Source: Artocarpus heterophyllus
Lineage: Eukaryota > Streptophyta > Magnoliopsida > Rosales > Moraceae
Length of the DNA stretch: 64,000 bases
Assembly: GCA_025403435.1 (NCBI GenBank)
Contig: CM046353.1
Coordinates: 22,389,987-22,453,986, forward strand
Reading direction: 5' to 3'
Shown: positions 24,521 to 36,867 of the stretch, piece by piece
Layout of the letters: each line of letters starts with the position of its first letter
Numbering within the stretch: the stretch's first letter is position 1
Translations under genes and position numbers: made by a program
The notes under the pieces: model-generated
The model's input: the letters and a program-made list of their open reading frames with translations, nothing else
Database searches by the model: none
Told to the model about the DNA's origin: nothing

Positions 24521-25225
24521 TCTTCCACTGTGGAGACCAAATGGTCTCTTATATAATAAGTAATTCACCTTTTTTTCTTTCTTTTTCTTTTTTTTTTTTT
24601 TTACAAAAAGTGGTGGTGAGTCACCTTACTCATCAAGTGGATTCCTTTGGGTGGCCAAATGTGATTGGACCACATTTCATGATGTGGTGGCCCAATCAAA
24701 ATCCATTAGGCGTCCAACAAACTTTTTATACTGTCCAAGTTTATACTGATAATATTTTTCCTATACTTTCGGTATTCTTTTCCATACAGTTCATGAGGTC
24801 CCATAACCTTTCACACTTATTTTCATCCATTACATAATGAAATTCTAATATTATCTAACTTTGTACAGTCTAAATTTATACTAATAGTATTTTTCTTATA
24901 CTATCGGTACATTTTCTATACTGTTATAGCATTCTTTATTCATTCATATCCTCCAAATAGTATTATTCTTACAATGTTTTAACTTAAACAGTCTAATTTT
25001 TGAACTGCTTATCCTTAAACAGTCCAATTCCTACACTGCATTACTTTTACAATGTAATTTTAATACTGCATAACTTTATCGATGTACTTCATCACACTGT
25101 ATTATTCTAATACCGTATAATTTTCTATATTATTATATGTTATTTTTTCTTAAACTATATTTTTATCTTAACATAATCCTTAAATTATTGTATTTTTAAC
25201 GTAGTAAAAATGCTCGGGTGTTACA

Positions 25226-27033
25226 TAAATCTTGTAAAATAATGATTGGGCGTAAGACTCTGAAAAGTGATTTGATTGTAATCCCCATGAGATCATATGA
25301 TGTGATCTTAGGAATGAACTAATTGTCCAGATATAATGCCCTAATTGACTATCAACTTAGGAAGATAACCCTAGTGTCTGACAAGGGGACGGCGATCACT
25401 TACCAGGGTTTTAATGAACGGGTAATGAGTGAGCGACTCATGAAACCGTGTCTTAGAGGACGGAGGAATCTGGCTTGTTATGCGCTTCTCCTGAATCTAG
25501 AAGAAGAGTCTAGTGCAACAAGGAGGAATACAACGATACTAGTGGTTGATGAGTTCGATGATATCTTCCCTGACGAGTTCTAGGATTACCGTTGCACCGA
25601 GAAATCGAGTTCAACATTGAGTTATTCCTCAGGACCACTTCGATTTTCGTAGCACCATACGTATGGCACCGGTAGAAATAAAAGAACTTAAGAAACAGCT
25701 TCAGGAATTAGCAGATAAAGGATATATTCAAAACAGTACATCACCGTGGGGTGCGCCGGTTTTGTTCGCAAGAAGCATGATGGTACCCTCAGGTTATGTT
25801 TTGATTACCGTTAGCTAAATCGGGCCACCGTGAAGAATAAGTATCCATTGCCCAGGATCAACAAGTTGTTTGACCAGTTAAAAGGTTGCCGATACTTCTC
25901 GAAGATAGATTTGCAATCTGGATACCACTAGCTCAGGATTAAGAAAGAGGATATTTCCAAAACAACTTTCAAGACTCGATATGTACACTTTGAGTTTCTG
26001 GTGATGCCGTTTGGGTTGACAAATGCTCCTGCAGCTTTCATGGATCTGAGGAATAGGATTTCAGGCCTTATTTAGATCAGTTTGTGATCGTCTTTATTGT
26101 TGAAATACTGATATATTCAAAGACCTGGGAGGAGCGTGAGCAGCATCTTAGGATTGTGCTTTAGACTCTACGATAGCACCAGTTGTTTGCCAAGAAGGAA
26201 ATGTGTGAATTCTGGTTGACTAAAGTTACGTCTAGGACATATCATCTCTGAGCAGGGTATCTTAGTAGATCCGTCCAAGATCGAGGCTATAGTACAGTGA
26301 GAACGACCAAGGAACGTGGCCGAAATCCATAGCTTCTTAGGACTTACTGGGTATTATAGGTAGTTCGTGAAGGATTTTTCTAAGATAGTGGCTCCATTGA
26401 CGCAGCTGATAAAGAAAATATCAGGTTTGAATGGGATGGAGACTGTGAATATGCTTTCCAAGAGTCGAAGAATCAGTTGACTACCGCTTCGGTGTTGATT
26501 ATTCTTAGCAGTTATGAGCCTTATGAGGTCTACATTGATGCATCGGGACGAGGACTCGAATGCGTGTTAATACAGCATGGACAAGTTGTAGCTTATGGGT
26601 CGTGACAACTAAGGCCTCATGAACAGAACTATCCCACTCACGACTTAGAACTTGCAGTAGTGATTCAAGCCCTAAAGATTTGGAGATGCTACTTGTATGG
26701 AGCGACTTTCTAGATTTTCTCGGACCACAAGAGCTTTAGGTATCTATTCACACAAAAGGATTTGAATCTGAGACGGTAGAGATGGATGGAGTATATGGAA
26801 TACTATGACTTTATGTTGTAGTATCATCCAGGCAAGGCTAACGTAGTCACAGATGTGCTCAGCAGGAAGTCTTTAGGATTTCTCGCATGTTTAGCACTCG
26901 AGGATTGGAAGAGAGATGCTATGGTGAGTGAGTATGGGTTGTAGTATTACGATGGTGGTGATCAGTTTTGGTGTACCACATGGAATCGATCTAGTGCTCG
27001 TTTAGATGATAAAGCAGAACCAATGGCGGGACC
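25226..27033 (+). pseudogene. Protease, RT and RNase H remnant of the plus-strand Tekay-like element
   Basis: It opens abruptly inside the protease (VIPMRSYDVILGMN, then RYNALIDYQLRKITLVSDKG); gag and the DTG active site are missing. RT follows from about 25590 to 26440, with the palm motif at about 26090 reading [10 protein letters not shown], so both catalytic Asp residues of the usual IDD are lost. RNase H-side blocks follow ([48 protein letters not shown]). Many stops and frame changes occur. It is the same family as the minus-strand element at 58737-64000. A copia solo LTR interrupts it at 27034. Confidence 0.88.
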
Positions 27034-28973
27034 TGTTAGACATGTATGCCCTAAGGAGTAAAAATATAAAAAGTTTTTGGAGACATTTTTATCAATAAAG
27101 AATTTATTTATTGTTTATATACTAAATCTTGTCCTCTTTACGTTCATATTTGTTGAATGTATGTTAAGCAAATAATAGTCTGAGACTGTCAAACTAAACC
27201 TTTAAGAATTGGGCATATGATGGACAGATTATGCAGAAGACACGATTCTTAAGGTGATAGTCTAAATTATAAGATTTGCAATCGAAGGAATAAAGTTAGG
27301 CACTTTATTCATGTAAAGATTGTTATGTTGTTTATATCCCTATTGGGAGATGGTTTGTCTTGACCATCGGAGGTGGACTCCGTGAATAGAAATATTGGCA
27401 TGTTGTCATAGGTGACGATTTGTTGGATCAGGACATAAAGTGAATTGATTTGCATTAATAATTCTGTCTCAGCAAATCGATTCACTTTAGACAATCATTT
27501 GTATTTATCTTAATCTTGAGATGAATAGTGGGCCTGTTGTCTTGACTTGTGTCTTTTGATGTACCAAAGGGTGACACCCATATCTTAATAGTGGTATGCA
27601 TGCCGGTACTTTAAAGGCATGACTCTGGGTAGCGTAGACCTGTTATTCATAGATATGAAATCCATAGCTCCTCTTCAAGAGTAGTGATATTCTCTTATAT
27701 GCGTTATCTTGTAATTGAAAAACTGAAGCGCTCAACCATTTGGAGACATAGGTGTAACCCAATGGTATACTGTCTTTAGATGGTAAGTTTTTTGATGGTG
27801 AGTTAATGAAACGTAAGATAAAAATAATCGGGAAGGTAAGACAAAACTTGTCCTTAAGCCGATTATGGATAATCCTATGGGGATATGATACGCTATGATA
27901 TGTCATGGAGACTTAGCTATACGAGCTTCGAAATTCTATGTAGTTCAAGAGTGCAGCTCCAAGCTTCTAGTGGAGTAGCATTGGAGTTGATAATTATGAA
28001 ATGTATATCTGAGATATTGGGTTTCGTAATTATCGGAAGCTTGAACTATATAGGTCCATTTGGTCCCCTTTGCTATCTTACAACATCCTGTAATGATATG
28101 GCGTGCTTTTTCAATAATTGGCTTATTGGTTGAATTAATTTTGTGATAAAATTAATTCAAGATAAACTTGTTGAATTATTGGGATTGGATAATTCTTGTC
28201 TGTTTATCGGTTGATTTAATTTTGAATAAATTAAATCAAGATAAACTTGTAGAATTATTAGGAATTCATTTATTTTACTAGATATTATCTAGATAAAGTT
28301 GTTTTGATTAGATAACTTTTCTATTGGGTTATTTGAATTAAAACTGAGACTTTATTGTATAGAATCTCGAGTGGAAAATAAAAGATTCGCTGAGATATTA
28401 ATCGGCAGTTTGGCATGCCGATCCTCAAGTTGGGCCTGTCGATGGGGCTTGTTCAGCCTGCCGATGAGCAAAGGATAAGATCACGTGTTTTTACGTAGAT
28501 CTTATTAGATATTGAGCCGAATTTGATTTTGATTCAAATTTTGAGACCTAATCTGATAAGGACTGACTCTAGACCCAACCTCTATAAATAGGGAGTAAGT
28601 CACATAAGTTATTGAGATCAATTGAGAGATTAAGAAAAATACTCTGCTGGTGAGAATCTAAAAACTCCTTGAGAGCTCTTGTTCACAAATCATGAACATT
28701 TGCTTTGGGTTTTCTCAATTGATTGGATGGGGAGTCACTTGGTGGAAGAGCTGTACGTGTGAGCCCACACTCACTCCGATCATGGATAGAGAATAGCAAA
28801 GAAGACCAGTTGGTTGAGGCTCTTCTAGAACATTACTTTTCTTCACTGATTGTAGGAGCTTTTCGGGACACAAAGGTTAGTAAGATCTGGTTAATTTATG
28901 CATATAGCATATCAAACTTGTGTTTTGGAAAATACTCTGATATAAAATTCCGCTGCATACTATTTTTCCAACA
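27034..28973 (+). mobile_element. Copia B: solo copia LTR
   Basis: It starts TGTTAGACATGTATGCCC and ends TTTTTCCAACA, colinear with the copia C LTRs. A perfect 5-bp target duplication GGACC lies at 27029-27033 and 28974-28978. There is no internal region, so one full element was reduced to a single LTR by recombination between its two LTRs. A TATAAATA box lies at 28583-28590, and GC-rich dyads of the GCATGCCGATC type lie upstream at 28405-28465. The insertion splits the gypsy pol frame between RNase H and integrase. Confidence 0.93.
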
Positions 28974-30205
28974 GGACCAGCACCTTTAGGGGAGATGGAC
29001 TCAAATCCAGAACGGGGAGCAGTTTGAAGAATGGAGGATTCATGCATATGGTCGCTCTATTTTAGGGAGCGTCTAGCGGTACCTGCGATTGAGGATGTGA
29101 CGAAAGCTATGATAGATGAAGCTCATAGATCTCAGTTTGCTATTCATCCGAGGAGCACAAAGATGTACCTCGACTTGAACAAGAAATATTGGTGGAAAGG
29201 CATGAAGAGGGATGTCGAGGAGTACGTGGCCAAGTGCGTGACCTGTCTCCAGGTGAAAGCCGAGGATCAGAAACCCAATGGTCAGCTTCAGCCACTTTTC
29301 ATTCCAGGGCGGAAATGGGAGCATGTCACGATGGACTTCATCATTGGATTGCCGAGGATGGAGCAAAGACATGACGCGATTTGGGTTGTCATCGACAAGT
29401 TGATGAAATCAGAAAATTTCATTCCTTTCAGGTCGACGTGTTCAAGACGAGTTCTTGGAGAGCTATATCTGCTGAATATAGTGAGGTTGCATAGAGTTCC
29501 CTTGTCCATCACTTTCGATAGAGACACCTGATTTAATGCCAAGTATTGGAGGAGTTTTCAAGATGCTTTGGGCACAGACTTGAACTTTAGCACGGCCTTT
29601 CATCCTTAGACCGACGGGCAATCCGAGTGGGTTATTCAGATTCTTGAGGATATGCCACGTTCGTGTGTCTTAGACTTTGGTAGGAATTTGAAGAAATATT
29701 TGTATTTAGCGGAGTTCGCATACAACAATAGCTATTTGGCGAGCATCAGGATGGCACCGTTTGAAGCACTTTATGGGCGGCCATGTCAATCACCAATGTG
29801 TTGGGCAGAACCAGAAGATAGAATTGTTCTTGGACCAGATGAGATCCACGATAGCAACGAGAAAGTCACCGTGATTCGTGATCAGTTGAGAGTTGCCCAT
29901 AGTAGGCAAAAGAGCTACGTAGACAAGAGACGCCGACCTCTGGAGTTCAAGGTAGGAGATTTTTTGCTTCTAAAGGTTTCACCGCGCAAGGGCATATCAC
30001 GTTTTGGTGTAGGTGGGAAACTTGCGCCAAGGTACATCAGGCTGTTCAAGATTACTCAGTGTGTAGGTATGGTCGCTTATTGCCTTGATCTTCCTCCCGA
30101 GCTTTCCCATGTTCATGATGTGTTTTATGCGTCGATGCTTTAGAAATGTCCGCCTAAGCCAAGCAAGATTATCTCATTCCATGATGTGCAGGTTCAGAAA
30201 GACAC
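28974..30205 (+). pseudogene. Integrase remnant of the plus-strand Tekay-like element
   Basis: The frame resumes after copia B with LYFRERLAVPAIEDVTK. The zinc domain (AHRSQFAIHPRSTKMY, then KCVTCLQVK) and the catalytic core follow: Asp in VTMDFIIGLPR, Asp in ITFDRDT, Glu in QSEWVIQILEDM. Later blocks are EFAYNNSYLASIRMAPFEAL, RRRPLEFKVGDFLLLKVSP and SHVHDVFYASML. Stops at 29529-29531 and at about 29610 and 30141 break it. The frame is cut at 30205 by the long solo LTR and continues at 45154, so the chromodomain is 15 kb away. Confidence 0.9.
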
Positions 30206-33200
30206 TGTAACACTCGAGATTCCTAATACATTAAAAAAATGCATGAAGTAAGGATTATATTAAGACAAAAAATACAATTTAAGGAAAAATACTATATAAT
30301 AACATGGAAAATTGTACAGTATTAGAGTAATGTACTGTAAAAATTAAACTATTTAAGGTCACGTAGTACAAAAATTGAGTTGTTTAAGTTAAAGCAATAC
30401 ATGAATAATACTGCTTAGAGAATGTGGAGGAATAAGAAATGTTATGTTCGGCCTCCAAAAATTAACCAGAGGCAAGTAAAATATTTTATACAGTCTAGGA
30501 ATATGTTTTTGCACTAATTTTACCACGGCAGCATAAGAAAATACTATACGGTAAAAAAATTGCACAGTGTAAATTTTTGGGTCCCACCAAGTGGACACCC
30601 ATTAGCTTTTTATTGGGCCACCAAGCCATGAAAGGTGGCCTAATCACATCACGCCACACGGCAGCCTAATAGGTTACCATGAGTCACCCATTGGATAAGT
30701 ATGCATTTAATGTTGATTTTAGCCAAAAAAAAAAATCTCTCTATCTTCTCCAAGACCCACAGTAGCCATGGTTAAAGCTCTCCCAAAATTTTCTCAACCC
30801 CACACTTTACAAAAATAACCCCAAACAAGTTTTAGAAGCAAAGCCAAGGATTTTTATCAAGTTTTAACGTAAAATCTCAAACTTTTTAGCAAGTTTTCAA
30901 GGGATTTTTCATGGGTTGAAGGGAAAATTAATCCATGGTGTTTTTGCATGAAAACGAAGCCTAGGAGGGAGTTCAAAGGAACTTTGAAGGCTAGAAATCA
31001 AAAAGTGCTATTTGGGGTAAGTTTTAGATTTCAAAGTTTTGAAATTTTATGAATTTTGTTTTGATTTTTATTCTTTTAAACCCATGTGGGTGCTTGAGCA
31101 TGTATTTGATGAAATTTCATGTATATGTGATGAATGGCATGTTTAAGTTGTGAAATTTTGGTTTATGGTGCAAAATGGTAATTTTTTTAAAAAGTGTATT
31201 TTTGTAAATTTGATGTTAGTTTAGTAAAAATGATGTTTGAGCATGAGAATGATTTGAATAAGGCATGGAACGGTTTCTATAGGGTTAGATTTGCAATTTT
31301 GAAATAGATTTTTATAAAAACGCCCTAGGGACTAAATTGAAAGAAAAAGTTCTTTCTTGACAGAATTGAAAAATGGCCAAAAACAAACCTGTACAGTGAG
31401 ATTTTCACAAAAGTTAAAATATGAAAGTTGTAGATCTCGATGAAACTGTTAGACATGGCAGATAGTTCATCAAAACTCTCTATCATTTGTGAGATTTTAA
31501 TTTTATAAGAATTTGTTAAAATTGAGAAAATTTTAAAAGGGCAAAAATGTTATTTTCCCAAAGGATTTTGAATATGGTACTTTGAGCAAAAATTTTCCTC
31601 ATGAAAAATGGGGACTAATGGTGTAAAAAGATTATTTTTGGTTCTAGGGGTGAAAACACAAATATTTTTGTATTAGGGCCAAAACTATAAAATGTGTGAA
31701 AACTAGGTTTTCACTATAGAACGTTGGTTTTCTATACTGCTGTAGGTAGTAAGGATTATAGATGCTAAGTTTTAAGGATTTAAAGTTCAGTCGAGGAATG
31801 AATGAAAGAAAAAGAGGTAAGGGCAAAATGGTCATTTTGTGAAAGTAGTCAAATCGGACTCGAAACGCCTGATGTCAAGAAACGCTCCTTAGTGGGGATT
31901 TTTCTGTAATATGTAAGTAATGAGACGTTAAAGTTAAGCAATGAGTTTTATAGAATTAGGAAGTTGACGAAAAACCCGAAAATGGTAAAAAATGTCATTT
32001 TTACAAAAACGGCTGGAACGGAGTCGAACACTCCAATTTAGCATAACATTCTTAGACAAAAAATGTTTCATAATACGTTAAGTAACGTAACCGTCATGTG
32101 TGATGAGAGATTTAATAAGGGATGTTTAAGTAAATGAAAAGTAACCCCGGTGGGTTATAAAGCTAAGTGAAGGAAAGGTAAACTGATGGTTTATAGGGTT
32201 GACTAAAGAGAACGGTAGACCAATAGTATACAAAGTTATGAAAAAGGAATGAATTGTTAATGTTTACGTTTTATTATCAATCAAGTGGATTGATAAAAAG
32301 AAAGTTAATTAATGAGTCGGCTGTTGTATGATCAGGACACAGAAGCCGACCAATGGAAGGAAAAGGAACAAGAAAGGAACAAAATAGAGAATGCTAGGGC
32401 ATAGTCCAGATAAGTTTAGATTTCACCTACAGCATGAAATAAATAGTTTTTAAATGCTTACATATGCATTTGTAAATGAGTTTGCAATGGTTATGCAAGT
32501 TGTTTTTAAAGTATATTTGCATTTATTATGCAAAAAAGTTCTAAAGTACAAAATAAGATTTGCAATGAATTTGCAACCGTTATGTTTAAAGCCTATTTGC
32601 ATATTGATATGCATGAATGTTATGAAGTATGATTGGTGTGTGTATTATAAATGTGACAAGACTTAAAGTATTATATGAATATAATATGAAATAGTTGCTA
32701 TCCAAAGAAGAAAAATATATAGCAACTCCACGATATGAAAGTATAAACGACAAGTGTATGTATGATATGAATGACATAAGTATGAGTAATATGTGAAAGT
32801 ATGATATGAATGACATGTATATGTATGATATGTTTATGAATATGATATGTAAGTATGATACTTATACAAGCGAATGATAAAGATATGAATGTTATGATTG
32901 ATGCTTGTTATCTAGAGTATAACAAGATATAGTATATAAGTACAACACTATATAGTGCATAATGAACATGCACAATAAGGTCCATAAGAAACCCATTAAG
33001 GATATGACCTCCAATTTGCCATAGGAAACTAGAAAAACTACTATAAGATACCCCAGTTTTGATTAGAAATCGTAAGTACGATTTAGATAATCAAGTAGAA
33101 TTTAGAAAATTTCTCCTGACCAATAGAGAGGGCACAAGAGCAGAGCCAAGAGAGAGATATGAAAAGTTAAGCTTGTTAGACATGTATGCCCTAAGGAGTA

Positions 33201-34611
33201 AAAATGTAATACGTTTTTGGAGACATTTTTATCAATAAAGAATTTATTCATTTATATATACAAAATCTTGTCCTCTTTATGTTCATATTTGTTGAATGTA
33301 TAATAAGCAAACAGTAGTCTGAGACTGTCAATCTAAACCTTAAGAATTGGGCATATGATGGGATGATTATGCGGTAGACACGATTCTTAAGGTGACGGTG
33401 TAAAACATATGATCCGCAATCGAGGGAATAAAGTTAGGCGCTTTATTCATGTAAAGATTGTTATGTTGTCTATATCCCTTATGGGAGATGGTTTGTCTTG
33501 GCCATCGGAGTTGGACTCCGTGAATAGAAACATTGGCACGTTGTCATAGGTGATGATGTGTTGGATCGGGACATAAAGTGAATTGATTTGGATTAATAAT
33601 TCTGTCTTGGCAAATCGATTCACTTTAGATAGTCATTTGTATTGTATCTTAATCCTGAGATGAATAGTGGGCCCGTTATCTCTACTTGTGTCTTTTGATG
33701 TACCAATGAGTGACTCCCACATCTCTATAGTGGTATGCATGCTGGTACGCTGGAGGCATGACTCTTGATAGCGTAGACTTGTTATTCATAGATATGGAAT
33801 CCATAGCTCCTCTTTAGGAGTAATGATATCCTCTTATATGCGTTGTCCTGTAATTGGAAAACTGGAGCGCTCAACCATTTGGATACATAGGTGTAACCGA
33901 ATGGTATACTATCTTTGGATGGTAAGTTTTCTAATGGTGAGACAATGGAACGTAAGATAAAAATAATCAGGAAGGTAAGACAGAACTTGTCCTTAAGCCC
34001 ATTATAGATTATCATATGGGGATACGATGCACTATGATATGTCATAGAGACTTAGCTACACGAGCTTCGTAATTCTATAAAGTTCGAGAGTGCAGCTCCA
34101 AGCTTTTAGTGGAGTAGCGTTGGAGTTGATAATTGTGAAATGTATATCTGGGATATTGGGTTTTATAATTATCATGAGCTTGAACTTTATAGGTCCATTT
34201 TGGTCCCCTTTGCTAGCTCACAAAATCCTGTAACGACACGGCGTGCTTTTCCAATAATTGGTGACTTATGTCGGATTTATCAGATTGGTTTAAAATTTGT
34301 AAGAATCAAATAATTCATGTTTGTTTATCGGTTGAATTAATTTTGTAAGAAATTAGTTCAAGATAAACTTGTTGAATTATTGCGATCAGATAATTCTTGT
34401 CTGTTTATCGGTTGTTTTAATTTTGGACAAAATTAGAACAAGATAAACTTGTAGAATTATTGTGAATTGATTTATTTTCTTAGAGATTATCTTGATGAAG
34501 TTTGTTTTGATCAGATAACTTCTCTATTGGGTTATTTGAATCAAAACTGAGACTTTATCCTTTAGAATCTCGGGTGGAAAATAAAAGATTCGCGGAGATT
34601 TTTTCTCGGGA

Positions 34612-34670
34612 GTTCGGCCTGCCGGATGACGTGTTCGGCCTGCCGAACTGGCCTGTTCGGCCTACCGATC
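34612..34670 (+). promoter_or_regulatory. Cluster of three GC-rich dyads in the copia C U3
   Basis: Sites at 34612-34626, 34633-34648 and 34655-34670 share GTTCGGCC(T)(G/A)CCG. The middle one is nearly a perfect palindrome. They lie upstream of the TATA box and recur at the same relative place in copia A, copia B and the 3' LTR. A regulatory role is inferred from position only. Confidence 0.55.
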
Positions 34671-34788
34671 AGCGGTAGATAAGATTACGCGTTTTCACGC
34701 GGATCTTATCAGATATTGATCCAAACTTGATTCTGTTTCGAGTTTTTTGAGACCTAATCTGATATGGACTGACCCCAGGACCAATAGG

Positions 34789-34797
34789 TATAAAAAG
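34789..34797 (+). promoter_or_regulatory. TATA box of the copia C 5' LTR
   Basis: TATAAAAAG, followed about 30-40 bp later by the probable transcript start. The same box is at 42451 in the 3' LTR. This would drive the genomic RNA of the element. Confidence 0.7.
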
Positions 34798-35192
34798 GGA
34801 GTGAGTCTCATGATTTACTCAGATCAATTTGAGAGATTAAGAGTGATACTCTTCTATTGAGCATCTGAAAAACTCCCTGAGAGCTTTTGTTCACAAATCA
34901 CGAGCACTAGCTTTGGGTTCTCTCTGTTGGTTGGAAGGAGAGTCACCGGTGGAAGAGCTGTACGTGTGAGCCCACACTCACTCCGGTTGTGGATAGAGAA
35001 TAGCAAAGAAGACTAGTTGGTTGAGGCTCTTCTGGAACGTTACTTCTCTACACAGGTTGCGGAGGTTCTTCGGCACACTAAGGTTAGTAAGATCTGTTTA
35101 ATTTATACATATAACATGTCAAACTTGTGTTTTGGAAAATACTCTGATGGAAAATTTTTAAAAATTCCGCTGCGCACTTTGTTTCCAACAAT

Positions 35193-35205
35193 TGGTATCA
35201 GAGCC
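35193..35205 (+). other. Primer-binding site of copia C
   Basis: TGGTATCAGAGCC begins two bases after the 5' LTR and matches the complement of the plant initiator tRNA-Met 3' end, the standard primer for minus-strand synthesis in plant copia elements. Confidence 0.95.
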
Positions 35206-35703
35206 GAGGTTTTTACATAAATTTGCAAGTTTGTGATCATGTTATATGCATAAATTTTGTGATCTTAATCTCTCCTATGCTTGAATTGAATTTTATAGAG
35301 AGATGGCACTCTAGGTTTCTGTATAATATATATATGTTGTCATGGATTATGTGGTGAATGTTTATTAATTAATTATGGTTGATTAAATCATTGTTTAATT
35401 ATTTATTAATTAATTAATACCGGTTATGGTTCCTTAGAGGTTAGAATGTGCATCTAGGTTTTTCATGTAATTAGTTGGCGGACTATCATCTCCGTCTAGG
35501 AATTGTTATTTAATTTTTAATTTGTAAGAATTTGTAATTAAATAATTATCCAGAGAAGACCGATCGAGAAGTCGGATCTAGAAGATTGATGATGGAGCCT
35601 CCAGGTATTTTCTGAGTCTCTAATTTTATGTTTTTGAATTGTTGAAAATAAAATTGATGAATTGCATTAAAATTGTATTTTCTGGATTAAGGGTTTTTTG
35701 CTC

Positions 35704-35900
35704 GGTCGGCATGCCGAACGTCACAGTTCGGCAGGCCGAAGAACAGGCCGACAGTGGGGCAAAAAATTTGGTGCTCTGCCGGCATGCCAAGTTTCAGTTC
35801 GGCAGGCCGAACCTGCATAGATCGGTAGGCCGATGTTTTAGATCGGCAGGCCGATGGAGCAAGACCGGTAGGCCGATCACCCAAATCGGCTTGCCGACCG
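35704..35900 (+). repeat. Array of about nine GC-rich dyads in the copia C leader
   Basis: Near-palindromic 12-16 bp sites recur about every 20-45 bp: TCGGCATGCCGA (35706), TTCGGCAGGCCGAA (35727), GTTCGGCAGGCCGAAC (35797), ATCGGTAGGCCGAT (35821), ATCGGCAGGCCGAT (35842), ACCGGTAGGCCGAT (35864), ATCGGCTTGCCGA (35885) and weaker ones. They lie between the primer site and gag. An eroded version is at 9710-9790 in copia A. The sites are far more GC-rich than their surroundings. Function unknown. Confidence 0.8.
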
Positions 35901-36867
35901 AGAGCTACCGAGTGTCCAGAAAAGGTGCAATTTTTCAGGTGCAGTTTTAATTTTATTTTTGGGACGATTCTGAGAAACATTAAATTTGGATATGATCGGA
36001 AATATGAAGTACTCGATTCATACGGGATTGAAGACTTGAAGATGGATATTACATGAAGAAGGATACAGCTTGAGGATTCAAGGATGAAGAATCGATAAAT
36101 GTCTCGATTATTCTCTTGTAATCTTAGTTTTTCTATTCTCTAGGGTGGAACCATAATATTACGGTTATTATTATTTTGCTTGTAGCTTTGCTTGATTGCT
36201 TTGCTTGTCTGCATTATAATATAATTTACCATCTATATTGATAACATGTCATATAGAATAGGGAGTGCCGCTCATATTAAAATTGTTCATGCATAATTAT
36301 AAAATAAAACCTTGACTTCAAAAGATTGAGTGGGAGAAGGTTTTTGAAGAGAGGACCTAAGGCCTCCATCGTTGGTCCATAGGAAGAACATGGTGGTCCC
36401 GACCCCTAGGAAGGGATTTCTATCATGTACCAGATTGGATCTCTGAAAGGATAAGGTATTTTAGTATGATTTATGGTTGCACACCCCTAGGTGGTGATTA
36501 TAAATTATGGATAAAATATTGAAACGATGGTTATACACTCACGTTAATTTTATTATTAACCTCCCTTAGGAGCTCTGTTAATAAAATTAATGGCCAAAGA
36601 AACGATTATTAGTATATGCTGGATCATACGGGTCCTGGATGGCATATATTAATCAGGAGGGGATCTGTGTTCCTGATTGAATTTAGCATGACTCCTTTAG
36701 TAGCTTGTTGAATTCTGAGTTGGAAATTATCGTTGTAAGATTGTGATATTTTTAAGGATTTGACACATAAACACATTTGTATGATTTTACATGATTGTGT
36801 TATCTTACTAAATTATTAATATATGTTTGCTTATATTTGGTATATGATTCTTTATTGTAGATTGAAA
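35901..36867 (+). other. Remainder of the copia C leader
   Basis: Non-coding, but clearly alignable with 9791-10746 of copia A, including AATAGGGAGTGCC, a GAGGACCTA-GGCCTCCATCG inverted repeat and the TTTATTGTAG tract just before gag. With the dyad array it makes a leader of about 1.7 kb, long for a copia element. It may contain RNA structure or an intron. Confidence 0.6.

Larger units (their letters stand above)
20940..25225 (-). mobile_element. Minus-oriented gypsy LTR block, apparently chimeric
   Basis: On the minus strand it starts TGTAACACCCGAGC (at 25225) and ends GGGGCGTGACA (at 20940), the ends of a complete LTR. From 25225 to about 22785 it is colinear with the start of the long solo LTR at 30206-32448. 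From about 22130 to 20940 it instead matches the downstream half of the LTR at 45374-47504 (for example the GGGACCTGCCCCCAAGGTC block). The 5-bp flanks, GCCTA and TAAAT, do not match. The DNA on the left is a Tat-like fragment and on the right a Tekay-like protease. Confidence 0.7.
33174..35190 (+). repeat. 5' LTR of copia C
   Basis: It runs from TGTTAGACATG to TTTCCAACA, 2017 bp. A TATAAAAAG box lies at 34789-34797. Three GC-rich dyads (GTTCGGCCTGCCGAAC type) lie at 34612-34670, about 120 bp upstream of the TATA box, in the presumed U3. Confidence 0.95.

Noticed and set aside
35639..35980. Open frames of about 100 codons on both strands in the copia leader
   Set aside because: They lie over the GC-rich dyad array, which lowers stop frequency on both strands. 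No protein family is recognisable, and they precede the true gag start.
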